The notes: generated from the letters alone by a model not told the origin. DNA of 64,000 nt from Nephrocerus scutellatus (GCA_947095585.1 OX352764.1:73799536-73863535), one strand, 5' to 3'; shown: positions 34,497-47,230, numbered from the stretch's first letter. Numbers and translations are program-made.

Positions 34497-34752
34497 CATA
34501 ATGATTTGCCAAACAATACTGAGTAGAAATGCCACTTTGAGCTGTCAAAACAACTGTCATAAAATAAAACGACATCTATCGGAAAAACAAACCTCCCAAG
34601 AAAACACCCTTTACATGTGTGCAAAATTTCAATAAAATAGGACTTTGGGAAGTGGGTCAAAAATTGATCGCAAGATTCCAAGACACACAAATCCACAAAT
34701 CCACAAACCCACAAACACACGGGCAAGTGAAGTTAATATAGAGAATTTAAAA
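32708..34752 (-). repeat. HINE-like element with higher-order repeats and a rosa insertion
   Basis: It starts ACCACAATAATAGGAGATAC and contains about ten units of ~120 bp. Three consecutive units form a higher-order block of exactly 365 bp that is nearly identical between 33000-33365 and 33365-33730; even the accidental reading frames match. After 33.9 kb the terminal module is interrupted by a palindromic rosa derivative (34075-34611), then ends CAAGATTCCAAGACACACAA and TATAGAGAATTTAAAAACC. Confidence 0.8.
34075..34611. mobile_element. palindromic, internally deleted rosa-mariner derivative
   Basis: It is flanked by TA on both sides (34073-34074, 34612-34613) inside one repeat unit. The left arm (34075-~34285) runs inward from the transposase 5' side and, after a 33-base A-run, its 3' side. 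Then a complete mini-copy (34296-34611) starts with its own TIR ACGGGTGTTTTTTTAAGAGG and ends with the same outer TIR. The arms are inverted copies of each other. In both, almost the whole transposase gene is replaced by a homopolymer (A at 34192-34224, T at 34461-34496). It encodes nothing but could be mobilised by the full element. Confidence 0.85.
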
Positions 34753-34930
34753 ACCACAATAATAGGAGATACATATCTGTTTAAAATTTGAAAAAAATCG
34801 GGCTAATTTTTAAAAAAAATTACATGGGCACCACTCGGGTCGCAGGGCCCGATCACTTCAACATATTTACAAAAAGTTTTGTTCATCGGAGATACACATG
34901 TGTTTAAAATTTGAAGACAATCGAGACAAT
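34753..34930 (-). repeat. start of a second HINE-like element, head-to-tail
   Basis: Right after the previous element, ACCACAATAATAGGAGATAC recurs and the next ~170 bp repeats 32717-32890 with few changes. It breaks off near 34930. This shows head-to-tail joining of whole elements. Confidence 0.75.
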
Positions 34931-35405
34931 GGAGACGTTTTCTAAATATATTGTAGCCCAAAAACAGCTGATTTTATAGTTTATTTACATAAATCTTTTC
35001 TATACATTGAACAAATTAAAAATCCTAAATATCTTCTTGAAAAATTACAAGAACATTGAACAATTAACAAATTTCACCCTTCTAAGCCAGTCCTAGTCTA
35101 TCTGTGAGATGTTTCTCCAAATCTCTGCAAAAATCATAGATCAGAAAAAACAATTTTGTTATATCTTCCATCGCCATTAATTTTTTAGTAAGTAATGTTA
35201 GTTGAATTCTTCTTTCTTTCCTATACTTCGCTTCTACAAACGCCCGCCAACGAACTCGATTTATTGCCTAAGGTTTCAAGAGACACCACTCTAAACACAT
35301 GTCTTCTATCATGATCAATGCCGCATTGTGCATTTCTGGTGTCATTTGCAATGTTGGATATAAAGTTTGGCGACGCACACAATGCAAAACATCCTCAAAC
35401 ATATC

Positions 35406-36800
35406 GTTCTTATATTTGAGTCCCCTGGGATCTTGCTTCATCTTCTATCGTCCTTTTCCATGTCTTGCTAGGACGGCCAACTCGGCGGCTTCCTTGTGGA
35501 TTCCAATCTAGCGCTAGTTTCCTAATATCGTCCGCTGGCTTTATCAAAGTATGGCCAATCCAGCTCCATTTTCGTCGTCTGATGTTGATCGTGATTGCTT
35601 CCTGCTGCATTACTCTCCACAAGTCTTGATTGGTGATAATGTCCGGCCATCTGAATCTCACTATCCTCCTTAATCACTTGTGGACGAAGACTTGGAGGCG
35701 CGTCGCAATTGACTCTGTGACTTTCCATGTTTCGAAGAGTTACAAGAGTACTTAGAGAACGTTAGATCTGAAGATCGTTAGCTTCAGATTCCGGGAGATT
35801 TGCGAGGAGTTCGCATCTTGTTTACACGAGAGCACATATCCGAGACATCCAGCTGCCCAAATAACAAAACTTATCGACTTCCTCTATCTGATGTCCGTCA
35901 ATCGAGAGATCACATGTTCCACTAGCGTTAACGCGAAGTAGTTTTGTTTTTGAGACGTTAATTTTTAAACCCACTTTGTTAGCGTGGAGTTCTAGTGAGT
36001 TTAATTTTCGCTCCATGTCACCTAGCGATTGTGATAGGAGACAGATATCATCGGCATTGTCCAGGTCTTCTAGGCGGTGAAAAACATTCCATGGCAAACC
36101 CGATAGAGTACAGGTTACTATTTTCATCACCCAGTCATCACGAAGGAGTAGCGACACTGATGCTAAGTAGCCTATTAGGGTGCATATGTGGGTTGATGGA
36201 CATGCCTGGCGAAGTGCAATTCAAAACATTCTTAAAATGTTCTGTCCAGCTGGTTAATTGTTGTTCCTCCATAAGGATCAAAGAGCCGTCTATTGCCTTA
36301 ACAGGGTAGTTGATCTGGTGTTTGTTGTTGGCGAGCTTACGAGCGAGTTGATAGACTGTGCTGTATTATCTACTATCAGCGGTTTACTGTGCTTGTGTTG
36401 CAATGTCGCTTAGCCATGCTCATTTGTCGTTCCTAGCTGAACAGCCAACTTGCCGGACCAGATCCCTATACTTCCGCGCCAATCCGCTTCGCATGGCACC
36501 CGAGACCGCATTTAACTCTACTTTGATGGATTGGCATTCACGAATTGTGTTCCATGTGCTATCTGATATCCATTCCATTATTATTGCAATATTTAAATCT
36601 TGCAATAATAATTCTATCGGATATTGCTTGCAAGTCCTGTAACGATCTTCTCGCGGCTTTAGGGAGTAGAAGTCCCACTCCATTCGCATAGTGTTCTCCT
36701 GCAGGCTTACCCGAAAAATTTAGAAACTCGTTGGTAGACACCATAGCGGCATGGTAATGAGGCATAAGTACTTGTAGTCATACAATCACTACCATCGTGA
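35406..36800 (-). pseudogene. degenerate LINE (second family), RT and C-terminal part
   Basis: On the minus strand the pieces are, in order: an RT-upstream region (36420-36689); a segment with SWTEHFKNVLN-like sequence; the RT palm DLDNADDICLLSQSLGDME (YADD changed to NADD) with KINVSKTKLLRVN and CYLGS (35822-36157); and a C-terminal part with KWSWIGHTLIKPADDI and RRVGRPSKTWKRT (35410-35661). Frameshifts and stops separate the pieces. This is a different LINE family from copies A-C. It is not active. Confidence 0.7.
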
Positions 36801-38944
36801 TGGATTGAAAATTGTAATCTTCTCTTCTAAACATAAACGACAAACTTGGTCCGCTCAGTGACCCCTATTGAATGACATTATTTAAAGGCATGTACTTTTG
36901 GTTGATGCGTTAAATGTTGAATGTTGTGAAAAATTAAACTTTTCTATAATACATATACGTATATATACGAGTATATACTGTTTTCTTAAAACAACAAAAA
37001 TGTATAAACTAGTGCTTAAGAGTGGATATCCTTTGCCCAACGAAAGATGCTGTGTTCACTTGCAGGCTGTCAATTCCTAAATGTATACAGAACTATAAAG
37101 GATATAAAAGGCATAAATGTACCCTAAATTAGCTAGTCAATTGAAACTTTTTATATTTCCGCAATGTGTGCTTCTGTGATCGCTAACTTCATTAGAAACT
37201 TAGTAATCAGCTATTATATGCCCATGTATTTTCGTCATTGTTGCATTAGTTGCGCTGCTCTGAGTTAACTTTGTTTACTATTAAAAGAAAGTTTTTCACA
37301 CGAAGAACTTAAAACAGATATCTTTTGCTTTTTTAAATACACTTACTTGATAGCAGACCGGCGTTTAAAAGGATTCAGAAAACATGTTGCAAAAGCATCC
37401 AACTGAAGGTACGTGACAGCTGCTTCAATTGCATAAAATAATAATTTCCTGTTAGTTCTTTCATAATTTTTGGGACTCTTTAATCGTTGATATTACAATA
37501 ACCATAGCTTTTAGTTCTACCCGTGCCAATTACATTCCAGTAAAAATTACATAAGAAAATTCAATTTCGAAGCAAACTCTATTTTCAATTGTAATTCGTT
37601 TCCTCCAGTAACGATAAATATGCTTTTTCATATTTCAATCAAGATAGCGATAATGAAACTAGAATGTTCATCGTAATTTAACTCATACACAATGTAAAGT
37701 AATCTAATTTGAAGATTAAAATTTCTCTTAATATACATTCCAGATTTTAGGATAGTAGGCTTTATGAACCTGCATTTAACTAATACACAATTGTACAATT
37801 ATTTAATTAGAAAATTTAAAATTTCAGACAATATACACTTCACCTTTTAGTGTAAGCAGGATTTTTAAAACAATGACTAATCCGAATAATTATATCAAAA
37901 ATGCTAATAAAGCTACGAACCACGAATATAAGAAGTACTCGTATGTTTATGCCAAGTTCTCTCAACCAGCACAAACATAACAAGTACCTCCAACAAAAAT
38001 TTATTCCGGACTTTGCTTTGCAATTATTTTATCCCACTGCCTGTGCATTCAATTCTAAAATTAAAAGTATTAGATCATGTTTACAGAAAACAGAACATTG
38101 GTGGGCAGAGCAGAGGTGACAGCCTGGATAAGGACAATAAATTATTACGTAAACGTAAAAGCTTCCCATACATTTACAGTCAGAAAACATTGTACAGTAC
38201 ATTTTCGGTTTCCAAATTTTAATTGTTCATAGAATAGGAAAATAGCCAATGACATGGCTCTGTTGGGTTATATTCGCATAAATGTTTTCTGCCTAATTGT
38301 GCTTCACTGCACATATTGCGAATGAGTAGAACTCCAGCTAGTAGATAGAAATAATCTGATTGCTTTCGATTGTCGTTGTGTAGCCCGTTTAATTCTACAA
38401 CTTGTTTCACATATACGACGAATTTTCAATTAACATTTTCCTGTCAAGCGATAAAAGTGAATGCCTTTGCTAAATTATTCCACGGAATTTTCATTAGGAC
38501 ACATTAATAAAAAATCTAAAAGTGTCTCTTTTTGTAATCAGCTTTTGTGCCCAGACCTGAGACTACAGTATAATAAAATTAAATACTTACAATTCTTACG
38601 AATTTCTAAATTCATTAGCATGTACGTATTATGTGCTATGTATTTTATTATTACCTTTTCATTAAAATACAGTTATGATTTCGGAATTATCGATCGGGTT
38701 TCATTTTGATTAATTTGGAAAACTTTGTTGCTATTTTCAATACACATATATTAGCATGCATGCGTATGAGACAACAGGTATGGTTATACCTTTTAAAGTG
38801 GAACTAAACCTTTTCAAGAAATGCCCATACGCAAGGTCCTGTGAGAAATTATGGCAAAGCGAATTACATATATTTTATATTTGTTAAAAGACCCTTGCCA
38901 AAATCGTCGACACTGCGTTCTGAAAAAAACTAAGGGGTCAGAAG
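36801..38944. other. AT-rich stretch, nothing recognised
   Basis: Short frames at 37901-38222 and 38461-38709 carry no family motif. No repeat or RNA gene was seen. Confidence 0.5.
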
Positions 38945-39443
38945 AGTGGGACTAATCTAAGAGGCGTAGCACCTCCCTGATGAATGGAATCTAAGGTGGA
39001 ATCGCAAGCCACAGTGACCTGTGAGAAAGCGCACCAGCTTTCTGATGCTATCCTTGTGTCTAGATTAAGGATTTCCTTGTAGGAAAAAGGCCTGATTAAT
39101 CGTTTGGATTGTCTTAGCCCGGGACATTTTCCCAGAGGGCCAGACGAGTTTGTTTTCCCAATTATTAATCAACGATGTGGCGGCAGCCCAGTTAACATCA
39201 CAGTAGGGTTTAAATCCTATGAACACAGATTGTGAGCCGGCCTTATCTAGTTTACACATTCGTTGCCTAAAATTCGTTGATGACCAGGGACCCATCTATC
39301 TGGCAAGGGATTGCAGTGCATCGCAGCAGCATTTAACTGAAAAAGTGTTTATTAGATTGGACAACAACTCTTTAAGTGCTGCCTGGCAATCTAAAAAGAT
39401 ATATATCTTAACCCTTAATGCATTTACTAAGGCTTATCCTATC

Positions 39444-39570
39444 GCATGGCGGTTAGCTATCAGCAGAATAGGGGGAATAACACAGAATGCACCAGAACTG
39501 CAGGTGGCCGTTACTATCTCTGACTGGTGGAAGTGCGATGAAACCTCCACGTGGTGGCCTCCGTTAATTT
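39444..39570 (+). mobile_element. 5'-end fragment of the RTE-like LINE
   Basis: GGCGGTTAGCTATCAGCAGA followed by GGGGGAATAACACAGAATGC and GACTGGTGGAAGTGCGATGA matches the 5' ends of copy A (7388 downward) and copy B (55739 downward). Only the first ~127 bp is present. It interrupts the RNase-H LINE just after TTATCCTATCGCAT and is itself followed by a HINE-like fragment. Confidence 0.7.
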
Positions 39571-39760
39571 TTAAATTCTCTATATTAACTTCTCATGCTC
39601 GTGGCTGGCTGGCTGGTCAGATTTTCTGATCAATTTTTACCCCACTTCCCAAAGCCCGATTTTATTGAAATTTTGCACACATGTATATTTCCGGTGACAA
39701 TACAATTCTATTAAAATTTCAGAGAGATCGGGTAGCGGGATCGGAGGTCTCCCGACGCCC
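39568..39760 (+). repeat. HINE-like element, terminal fragment
   Basis: TTTTTAAATTCTCTATATTA, a GGCTGGCTGGCTGG microsatellite, the GATCAATTTTTACCCCACTT block and one unit are present. It is cut near 39760. Confidence 0.75.
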
Positions 39761-41465
39761 AGAGTTTAGGGATGCAAAACTGGATGACATCGGCTCAAAA
39801 TCGGGACTGATGGAGAAATTTTTGGCGGAAGGCCAGAACCGAACCCCGGTTGTAGAGACATCCAATATTTCTAACTCAAATAACCTTTCGTAACAGTACT
39901 CCCTGACCATTATGTCGGGGATAGTGCAAAACATGTCCCTTTCGAGAATTGAGTCAAGAATTTTCAGATGTCCCACATAGTCACCTGGTCATGTAGGAAA
40001 ACAATTTACAAAAAACTAGAAATAGTCGTGCTGTGTTTACTATTAAGAAGAATCGCCAAGTCATTCGCATAACCAAATGCGATGTAGCCTGATCTATGTA
40101 GATCGACTAGAAGATTGTCGGTGACTAGTGAGCACAGAAGGGGAGAAAAGACTCGTCCTTGGGGACAACCCTTAACTGTATTACAGTACAGACACAGAAG
40201 GAAGTACAAAATATCTCGACCTTCCAGCTTGGCCTTTATCCATTTGTTGGTCGGGTCTTCAATACCTCTGCTACTAAATGCTCTTGCTATTGTGTCGTCG
40301 CCAGTGTTATCGGATGCCCTCGCTGTGTCATGGAATGCACACAGAGCCAATTCCTTTGAAAGAAGAGTTCCTTTTATATTTTTCACAAGAAGAAAAATTA
40401 ACTTTTTCTGTATGCAAACTGACTTGAGTTCAGAGGGGTATACGATTCTAGCCAGCAATGATCAATGAGTCTCTCAACGGTTTTGAGGACAAATGAAGTA
40501 ATACTTATAGGTCTATAGGATAGGCAGCCTCTAAATAATGCAAACATACCCGGCAGGATGAGATCGAAGCACGAGTAGACGAAGCTGGAAAATGAACTTG
40601 AAGTAGGGTTCTAAGTGTATCCGCACGGTCCGAGGTGTAGGTGCCATCGATCTTTTTTAGCAAACCTACACAGTTTGCATGATCTTTAACTAATGCCTTA
40701 TTGAATCGTGCCGCTACTGGCATATCAGCAATGTTTTCGCAGTATTTCCTCCATGTATCAGATCGTCTCAATTCTGAGTTGTACTCCCTAAGGGCGAAAC
40801 TTTATTTGTCCCAACTCATCGCGCGTTAAGCATAGTTAAAGAGTTTTCTAACATTCTTCCTAATTTTGAGGTCCCTGTGGCCGCGATAGGTATAACAAGC
40901 ATATCTAATTTTGAGAAAACAAGTCCCCGATATATATTCCAGGCCGAGGACTTAGTATCGTATCTTGAAGAAGTATGTGCCAATTTGCCGGGAATGTCAA
41001 AGCTGACGTGTTGATGGTCAGACAACGAGACTTCCTCGGATACATGCCAGTTTTCAATAGAATTTGAAATAAATGGACTAGCGTGCGTGAGGTCAAGTAC
41101 CTCCTCGCGAATCGCATTTACGAAGGTAGATTTAGAGCTTTTATTTAGAATGTTTACATGATAAGATATTCTACAAGACACTCACCCCTTCTATTGATGC
41201 CACTACTTCGCCAGTCAGTCAGTCAGTCAGCATTGAGATGCCAATCCCAACCTAGTATATATTGTCGGTTTTTTGTCTTGGCAGTGTCGTATGAATTTCT
41301 GGACCTCTTTGGGCGGATTGTTGTCGTCGTCGCCGGGGAAATATGCCGAGGCACGCACACATGTAAATCTTTAATTTTTTCCCTGAAAACCTAAGTTTCT
41401 TGGATGAGGCCAAGGCTTATGTTCTCATCAGCGAACCGATTGCTAAGGGTAGCAGACGCGCCCTC

Positions 41466-42764
41466 AGCATGATCTAGCTTGCCGGAGCAGTTGGGCTTTT
41501 TTAGCGCCCTTTTCCCTACGGCAAGCAGTCGTATTTGAATTTATTTTTGGATTTTTAATAAAAAGGCTTCCGACTTACTAAAGGACTCATGTAAATGCTA
41601 TTCTTTGATTGATGAATTAAAAAATTCATTAGTTCTTTAATTTATCAAATCTTTAAAACAGAACAGAAAGAAAATTGTTAAATATGTAAACGAAATTATC
41701 CATAGAAAAAAAAACTAAATGAAATTCAAATTTCCATTGAGTATTTTCTGTTAAGCACGTAATAAACAACAAAACCCATCTCTGAAGAACATGAAAGTTT
41801 CACGAATACAAGTGGCATAGAAACGTCATAATACCACCAAACACCGCAACGGCATATTTAACAATTCCAATGAAAAACCTTAAATGTAAACCCTAAAACA
41901 CACCAAACAGCAGTGACTTTGGTCTAATAAACAAAATTATTTGATTTTAATCCGATTTTGTATGTAGACATTAGATAGTGGTGCTGCCGGTGCCTGATGT
42001 GTGTTTTATTCCGATCCAGGAGGTACATATGGTTGATACTCCTACGAAACAAAATTCAAAATAATATTGGCCAACTACAATAGTAACACTAACACTGATA
42101 CCATATATATTTAGGTAAAAATAATTTCATTTTGTACACATATTGTCGGGTAAGTAAGAGTTAAACAGTGAAATAAAATGTTATATGATTTAAAAACATC
42201 TGTAAAAAAAATGAAAGGTTGTTAGGTAGACATGCAGCGTATATAAGAGGAAAGGATTCATACAACTTATGTTGTATGATTTTATTTCGAATCAAAAAAT
42301 TTCCCTTGCACTTTGACCATGAAGTTCTATGCAAGAAACTAAATAGAAATAGAAAATTTTTCTCAGTGTACAGGAATTAAATTGAATGCACCGTCGGAGC
42401 CCAACCGCATATATTTAAATGACTAACATTTAAATAATTCAAGAAGAAAATCCTTAAAATAGCTTAAGCTTAAGTTATTCCAGCAATAGGTATATATCAA
42501 TGAGTATTATGTTGAACTTGAAACTAGTATGGACTTTTGCTTTTACAAAATTAGGTCTATTACACTTTAAACTTCTAATTCTTATTTATTAAATGACATA
42601 ATTTACATTCATACATTCATGAGAAATAGAGACAGTTAAAATCGTATGTGGTGAAATTGTTGGATATTTTTAATTATTACCCAATCTTGAGGAATAACAA
42701 GTGCGACGAGTTCTTCTTCCTTCTATGTTTACTTCGCATCCGGATGTGTTTGTTTGTTTGTTTT
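41466..42764. other. AT-rich stretch, nothing recognised
   Basis: No gene is recognised. A (GTTT)n run near 42745-42766 leads into the next HINE-like element. A short (CAGT)n tract lies just upstream at 41208-41228. Confidence 0.5.
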
Positions 42765-44247
42765 GGCTAAATCTTGTGATCAATTTTTAAGCCACAATTT
42801 TATTCTAACTTTGCACATATGGGTATCACAGATGGCAACACACAACCCAGGGCCGAGGTGTCCCCATATTTTTTCAAAATTAACCTGTTTTTATAAAAAC
42901 TAGGAACACATGTGTATCTCCCATTAGAAAATTTACATGAACATTTTTAACTTTTTAAAATCGCAAGCTGGCTGGTCAGATCTCGTAATCAATTTTTAAC
43001 CCACTTCCTAAGGCCCGATTTTATTCACATTTTTGCACACATGTGTATTTTCCATGAGAACATTTTCTATTAAAATTTGAGAGTGATCGGGCCGCGGGGT
43101 CGGGGAGCTCCTATACAAAAAATGTTTCCATATAGCGGCATCAAATCATGTCATACAATAATGACTGTGTTCTGTGTGCTGCCGTTGTGCGCTGGAGCAG
43201 CGCTGCTTGCTTTACGATTAGGGTTTTTGTTGTTGTTAGGTTGCAGTTCTTCCCCTTTTATTTTTCTGTTTTTATTTTTCAGCATTTATAGTGGAATTCA
43301 GTATATTTTTAAATTCTCTATATTAACTTCACTTGCCCGTGTGTTTGTGGGTTTGTGGATTTGTGGTGGATTCTTGCGATCAATTTTTAACCCACTTCCT
43401 ATAGCCCGATTTTATTGAAATTTGGCACACATGTGTATTTCCGGAGGGGCTATTAAATTTTAAGGCCCCTCGGGCTGCGGGGTCGGGGGGCTCCCAAACA
43501 AAAATTTTAAAAAATTTACCCGATTTTCTTCAAATTTTACACACATGTATATACCCAATAAACAATACTTTTTCGAAAATTTGGTAGTGATCGGGTCCCG
43601 GGTTCGGCCGCAAGGCCCTTATACATTTTTTAAATATTTATACTGGCATCAGATATTCGTCGCCCTTTATGGACTGTGTGCGGTGTGTGCTGCGCAGTCG
43701 GCTGCGCTGCATGGTTTTGGTGGTGGAGAGAGAGAGAGAGAAATCTTAGCTCACGCACAAATGAACCCAGCAAATGAAACGAGACATACATGTTTTATGC
43801 TTACTTCAACTTACTTACTTATTTACTGAATTGTGTTTTTATTGATGTCGTTTTTTTTGTTGTCGATATCAACTTACAGATAGAACAACAAGTTTTCACA
43901 ATATTCTGTCATTTGGCGTTTTCATAAATTAGTTCAGAGCAGTCAAAGAGTTCTCAAGATAAATGTTCGTGTTTCTTATTTGCTCAGAGTATGAGCGTGC
44001 TCTAAGTGCTCAGAATAAAATGATCTGAGCTTTTTCAATTTTAACATCTGATGTCAAATGTCTGTTTCGATGATTTTCTCCTACAATAAAAAAAAATGGC
44101 CCAGGATCGAGGGGCTCCCATATCAATTTCTGCGATTAGAGAATTTAGATGAAAAATTTTTATGGGTTGTTTTTTTGTTAATTAAATTCTCCAATGACCA
44201 AAAATATTCTGAAAAATTTGAATTTTTATGGGTTAGTTTTTTTTTCT
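42765..44247 (+). repeat. HINE-like cluster with nested copy
   Basis: A short old element (42765-42955) ends in GAAAATTTACATGAACATTT. It is followed by a second element whose left part (42956-43307) includes a diverged form of the unique region (GTGCGCTGGAGCAGCGCTGC). That element resumes at 44177-44247 with GAATTTTTATGGGTTAGTTT. A complete younger copy (43308-44176) sits inside it. Confidence 0.7.
43308..44176 (+). mobile_element. HINE-like element, complete ~870-bp copy
   Basis: It has the same ends and internal order as the copy at 8636-9517. The microsatellite here is GTGTGTTTGTGGGTTTGTGG instead of GGTCGTC. The GAGA run and the unique region are nearly identical to the array at 48-50.7 kb. 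Confidence 0.7.
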
Positions 44248-46022
44248 TCCATAAGAAATTCCAGGTATTCGCGTTATTCGAACACATAAAAGTAGAGCTA
44301 GAGTAGAGCCACAGTTTACAATTTACCATTAAATTAGTCGTTTATTAATTTTATTTACATTCAGAGTTATTGTAAATTAGTTGATAGGGAAAAATAATCA
44401 AATACTGTGTGTGGACGGGGATGTTGTGTTGTGATGGGGTGGTGACTGGTTGTGATATAATTGTGAAGGGGCGACGGAATGGATAGTGCGGGTGGGTGGG
44501 TTTGTGTTGGGGGAACATAGCTTATTGCCTTGGATAGATAAGGACAGAAGATTGGGTTGGTGATGTTAGGAGGAGTGATTGATAAAAGGGAGTGGATATT
44601 AAGAGGGTGATGATAGTGGGGGCGTCGATAATGAAGGGTGTTTTGATAAGTGGTGGGAATGATGAGGGTTTGCATTTGTTTACATGGGTACGAGATAAAC
44701 GTAAAATTCTGCGTTCCAATCTATGTTATTAAAAGTTAAACTCTGCATGTATGTATGAATGTTTTTTAAAGAATATATATATTTTGCAAATGAATCTAGA
44801 ACCTGTTAAATCTTAGAACGGGTTGGACAGCTTGATATGTGTGTGGATAGCGAAGCACCAAAGACATATAATACAATACATAGCTTTGAGAGCGTCCCTT
44901 GGCCCCATTACATCTGGTCCCACATTGCTGCCAGCAAGCAACTCTGCAGGATCCATTTGTAAAGAACGTACACGACGCTATCCCTGCTTGCCATCAGCGT
45001 TTAATATTTAGCCACTTGGATTATTCTGATTGCCTTAAGTCATTGAAATATGTTAATAAATCTGATGCAGTTGGTACAAACCCGCTCTCTAGTACTCTCT
45101 CGAAGTACTGGGGATTTGAATAAAATGCACCTCAGATATTAACGTTGGCGATAGTTGCTGACTGTGCAAAATAGTTGTTGTTCAAGAATGAAATTTTTGA
45201 TTCTTGATACCCTGGAATAATTACCAAAATAACACACTATCGTCTTTGTTTAAATAAAAGCCAAGAGACAAACTACAAAAAATAATTCTGGCTACACGTC
45301 ACTACAGCTGCTCTTGTTTAAGTGTAAGGGTTTTTCGATTGGGTTGTCCAATTTTTTCAGTAAGGTTTTTCGGCTATGCGTGAAGTTCGCTACCGCTTTT
45401 TTGACACATCAACTAGTGTATACTTGGCATTTTGTAATCGGAAATTATACTCTCGACAACGTTTAAAATTATGAAAATTTTTAGTAAAATATGCGTTTGG
45501 TTGCGACAACTATACGTACTCTAACTACAAATCTCAGTGTTGACACCTATTTCTGGCTTCGTTAATTATCAAAGTGTTCGCAACCCAAAGCCATTCATAA
45601 AACGACATTACAACCAAAAAATTTTACTGTTTGATGCAAGTTTCATACTGGATGGATCATTAGCTCATACATCTGTAATGATCCTGACAACCCAGACAGA
45701 GTCAATGGAGATCGCTAACGGACTATGTCGACTGACTATTTTTTGATAAATGGAAAAAGTTAACTTGAGCATATTTAATTTCAATAAAATTACGGCCACG
45801 GGTTTTGAGCGTGACAACGTCTGCCCGGAAGGAAGAAAATAAAACGGGGGTCTTCTTGTCTGTGGGACGGATACACGGACGGACATCTCAAAACCTCAAA
45901 TTAGCATAGTTGTTTCATAAACAAATAAAGATCCATATCCAAAAATCACAGGAGCCGTATTGTCGGAAAAGTGGTACGAGACCTATATTGGTAGATAGGC
46001 TTCGCTTTTCTTTTGTTTTGTA
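44248..46022. other. unrecognised stretch with a G-rich strand-skewed patch
   Basis: From 44400 to 44660 the plus strand is strongly G/T-rich and C-poor. This produces a Pro/His/Thr-rich minus frame (44367-44675) that I take as composition, not a gene. The rest shows no recognised feature. Confidence 0.5.
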
Positions 46023-46372
46023 CCAGCTGTTTCCGGGCGCTTCGCTACCCACACACATGAATACTCTGCTTTCTCTTACCCCCGCAGTGTATAGCCCATA
46101 ATGTTTCCCCATCTGCCAATTTGTTGAAAATTTAAAAAAATTCGGTTTGTAAATGTGATTGATATTAACAATTCGTATATGCTACCCCCACGAAGGGTGT
46201 GTGTCTTCAACTTTAACCTTCATCCACCTGCCAATAATATACGTTTTAAAATTTCAGAAAAATTGGTTTGCAAATATGGCTGATATTAACATTTCTCATA
46301 GTAAATGTGAGTTTCCTTAAATAACAACCGCACCAAATTCCATTTTTATTTATATAGATTATTTCCTTTATG
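46023..46372 (-). mobile_element. possible Helitron-like element remnant
   Basis: On the minus strand GGGTAGCGAAGCGCCCGGAA followed by ACAGCTGG resembles the GC-rich 3' end of insect Helitrons (…ACAGCTAG). The opposite border has ATATAAATA. No CTAG end is preserved here. Confidence is low. Confidence 0.3.
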
Positions 46373-46429
46373 AAATGATGCTTGATTCACAATTTGAATT
46401 TTACTGTAAGCAATTATAGCTGGAAAAAA

Positions 46430-47230
46430 AACAACACATAAAAATTAAAATTTTTCATGTAAATTCTCTAATAGAGATGGGTATGTGTTAAAATTTGAAG
46501 AAAATCGGGCTAATTTTTAAAAAATTTACATGGACACCACACGGGTCTCAGGGCCCTATCACTCCAACAAATTTACAAAAAGTTTTGTCCATCAGTGATG
46601 CACATGTGTTTAAAATTTGAAGAAAATCGGGTTAATTTTTTTGAAAAATTCAAAAAGTGTTGTTCATCGGAGATACTCACATATATAAAATTTAAAAAAA
46701 ATCGGGTTTATTTTTTTAAAAAAAATTTTTGGGGCCCAATGACCCTGGGGCCCGGGTCTACAAAATGTTTACAAAAAGTGTTGTCAATCGGAGATACACG
46801 CGTTTATAAAATTTGAAGAAAATCGGGTTAATTTTTTTATAAAAAATTTATGGGGTCCCACGAACCCAGGGTCCGGGATCTCCAAACTTTTTACAAAAAG
46901 TGTTGCCTATCGGAGATACACGCGTATATAAAATTTGAAGAAAATCGGGTTAATTTTTTTTCCAAAATTTTTACAAAAAGTGTTGTCAAATGTCATTATA
47001 AAATTTGAAGAAAATCGAGTAAAATTTTGTAAAATATTTGTATGGGAGCCCCCCGACCCCGTGGACCGACGGGCCTCAAATTTAATAGAAAGTGTTGTCT
47101 CCGGAAATACAGATGTGTGCAAAATTTCAATAAAATCGGGCCTTGGGAAGTAGGTTAAAAATGTATCGCAAGATTCCACGACAGACGACCGACCCACGGG
47201 CAAGTGAAGTAAATATAGAGAATTTAAAAA
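46430..47230 (-). repeat. HINE-like element with both ends
   Basis: It begins CACATAAAAATTAAAATTTT, has about six ~115-bp units, and ends CGCAAGATTCCACGACAGAC, GACCGACCCACGGGCAAGTG and AATATAGAGAATTTAAAAAT. Both subterminal inverted-repeat halves are present. Frames across it (for example 46595-46816) are repeat artefacts. Confidence 0.8.

Larger units (their letters stand above)
38945..41465 (-). pseudogene. RNase-H-type LINE (I/LOA-like), copy 2, interrupted
   Basis: Read on the minus strand: endonuclease end with FVNAIREEVLDLT and SLSDHQHVSFDI (40816-41181); linker with WRKYCENIADMPVAARFNKA (40505-40771); RT with GCPQGRVFSPLLCSLVTDNL and FGYANDLAILL (40006-40458; YADD reads YAND); and the region after RNase H (38945-39425). 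The RNase H part itself is interrupted by a RTE-LINE 5' piece and a HINE-like fragment at about 39444-39845. The same family is at 51770-53050 and 60423-62120. It is inactive. Confidence 0.7.

Noticed and set aside
44367..44675. Pro/His/Thr-rich 102-codon minus-strand frame
   Set aside because: Explained by extreme G/T skew of the opposite strand; no domain or start context.
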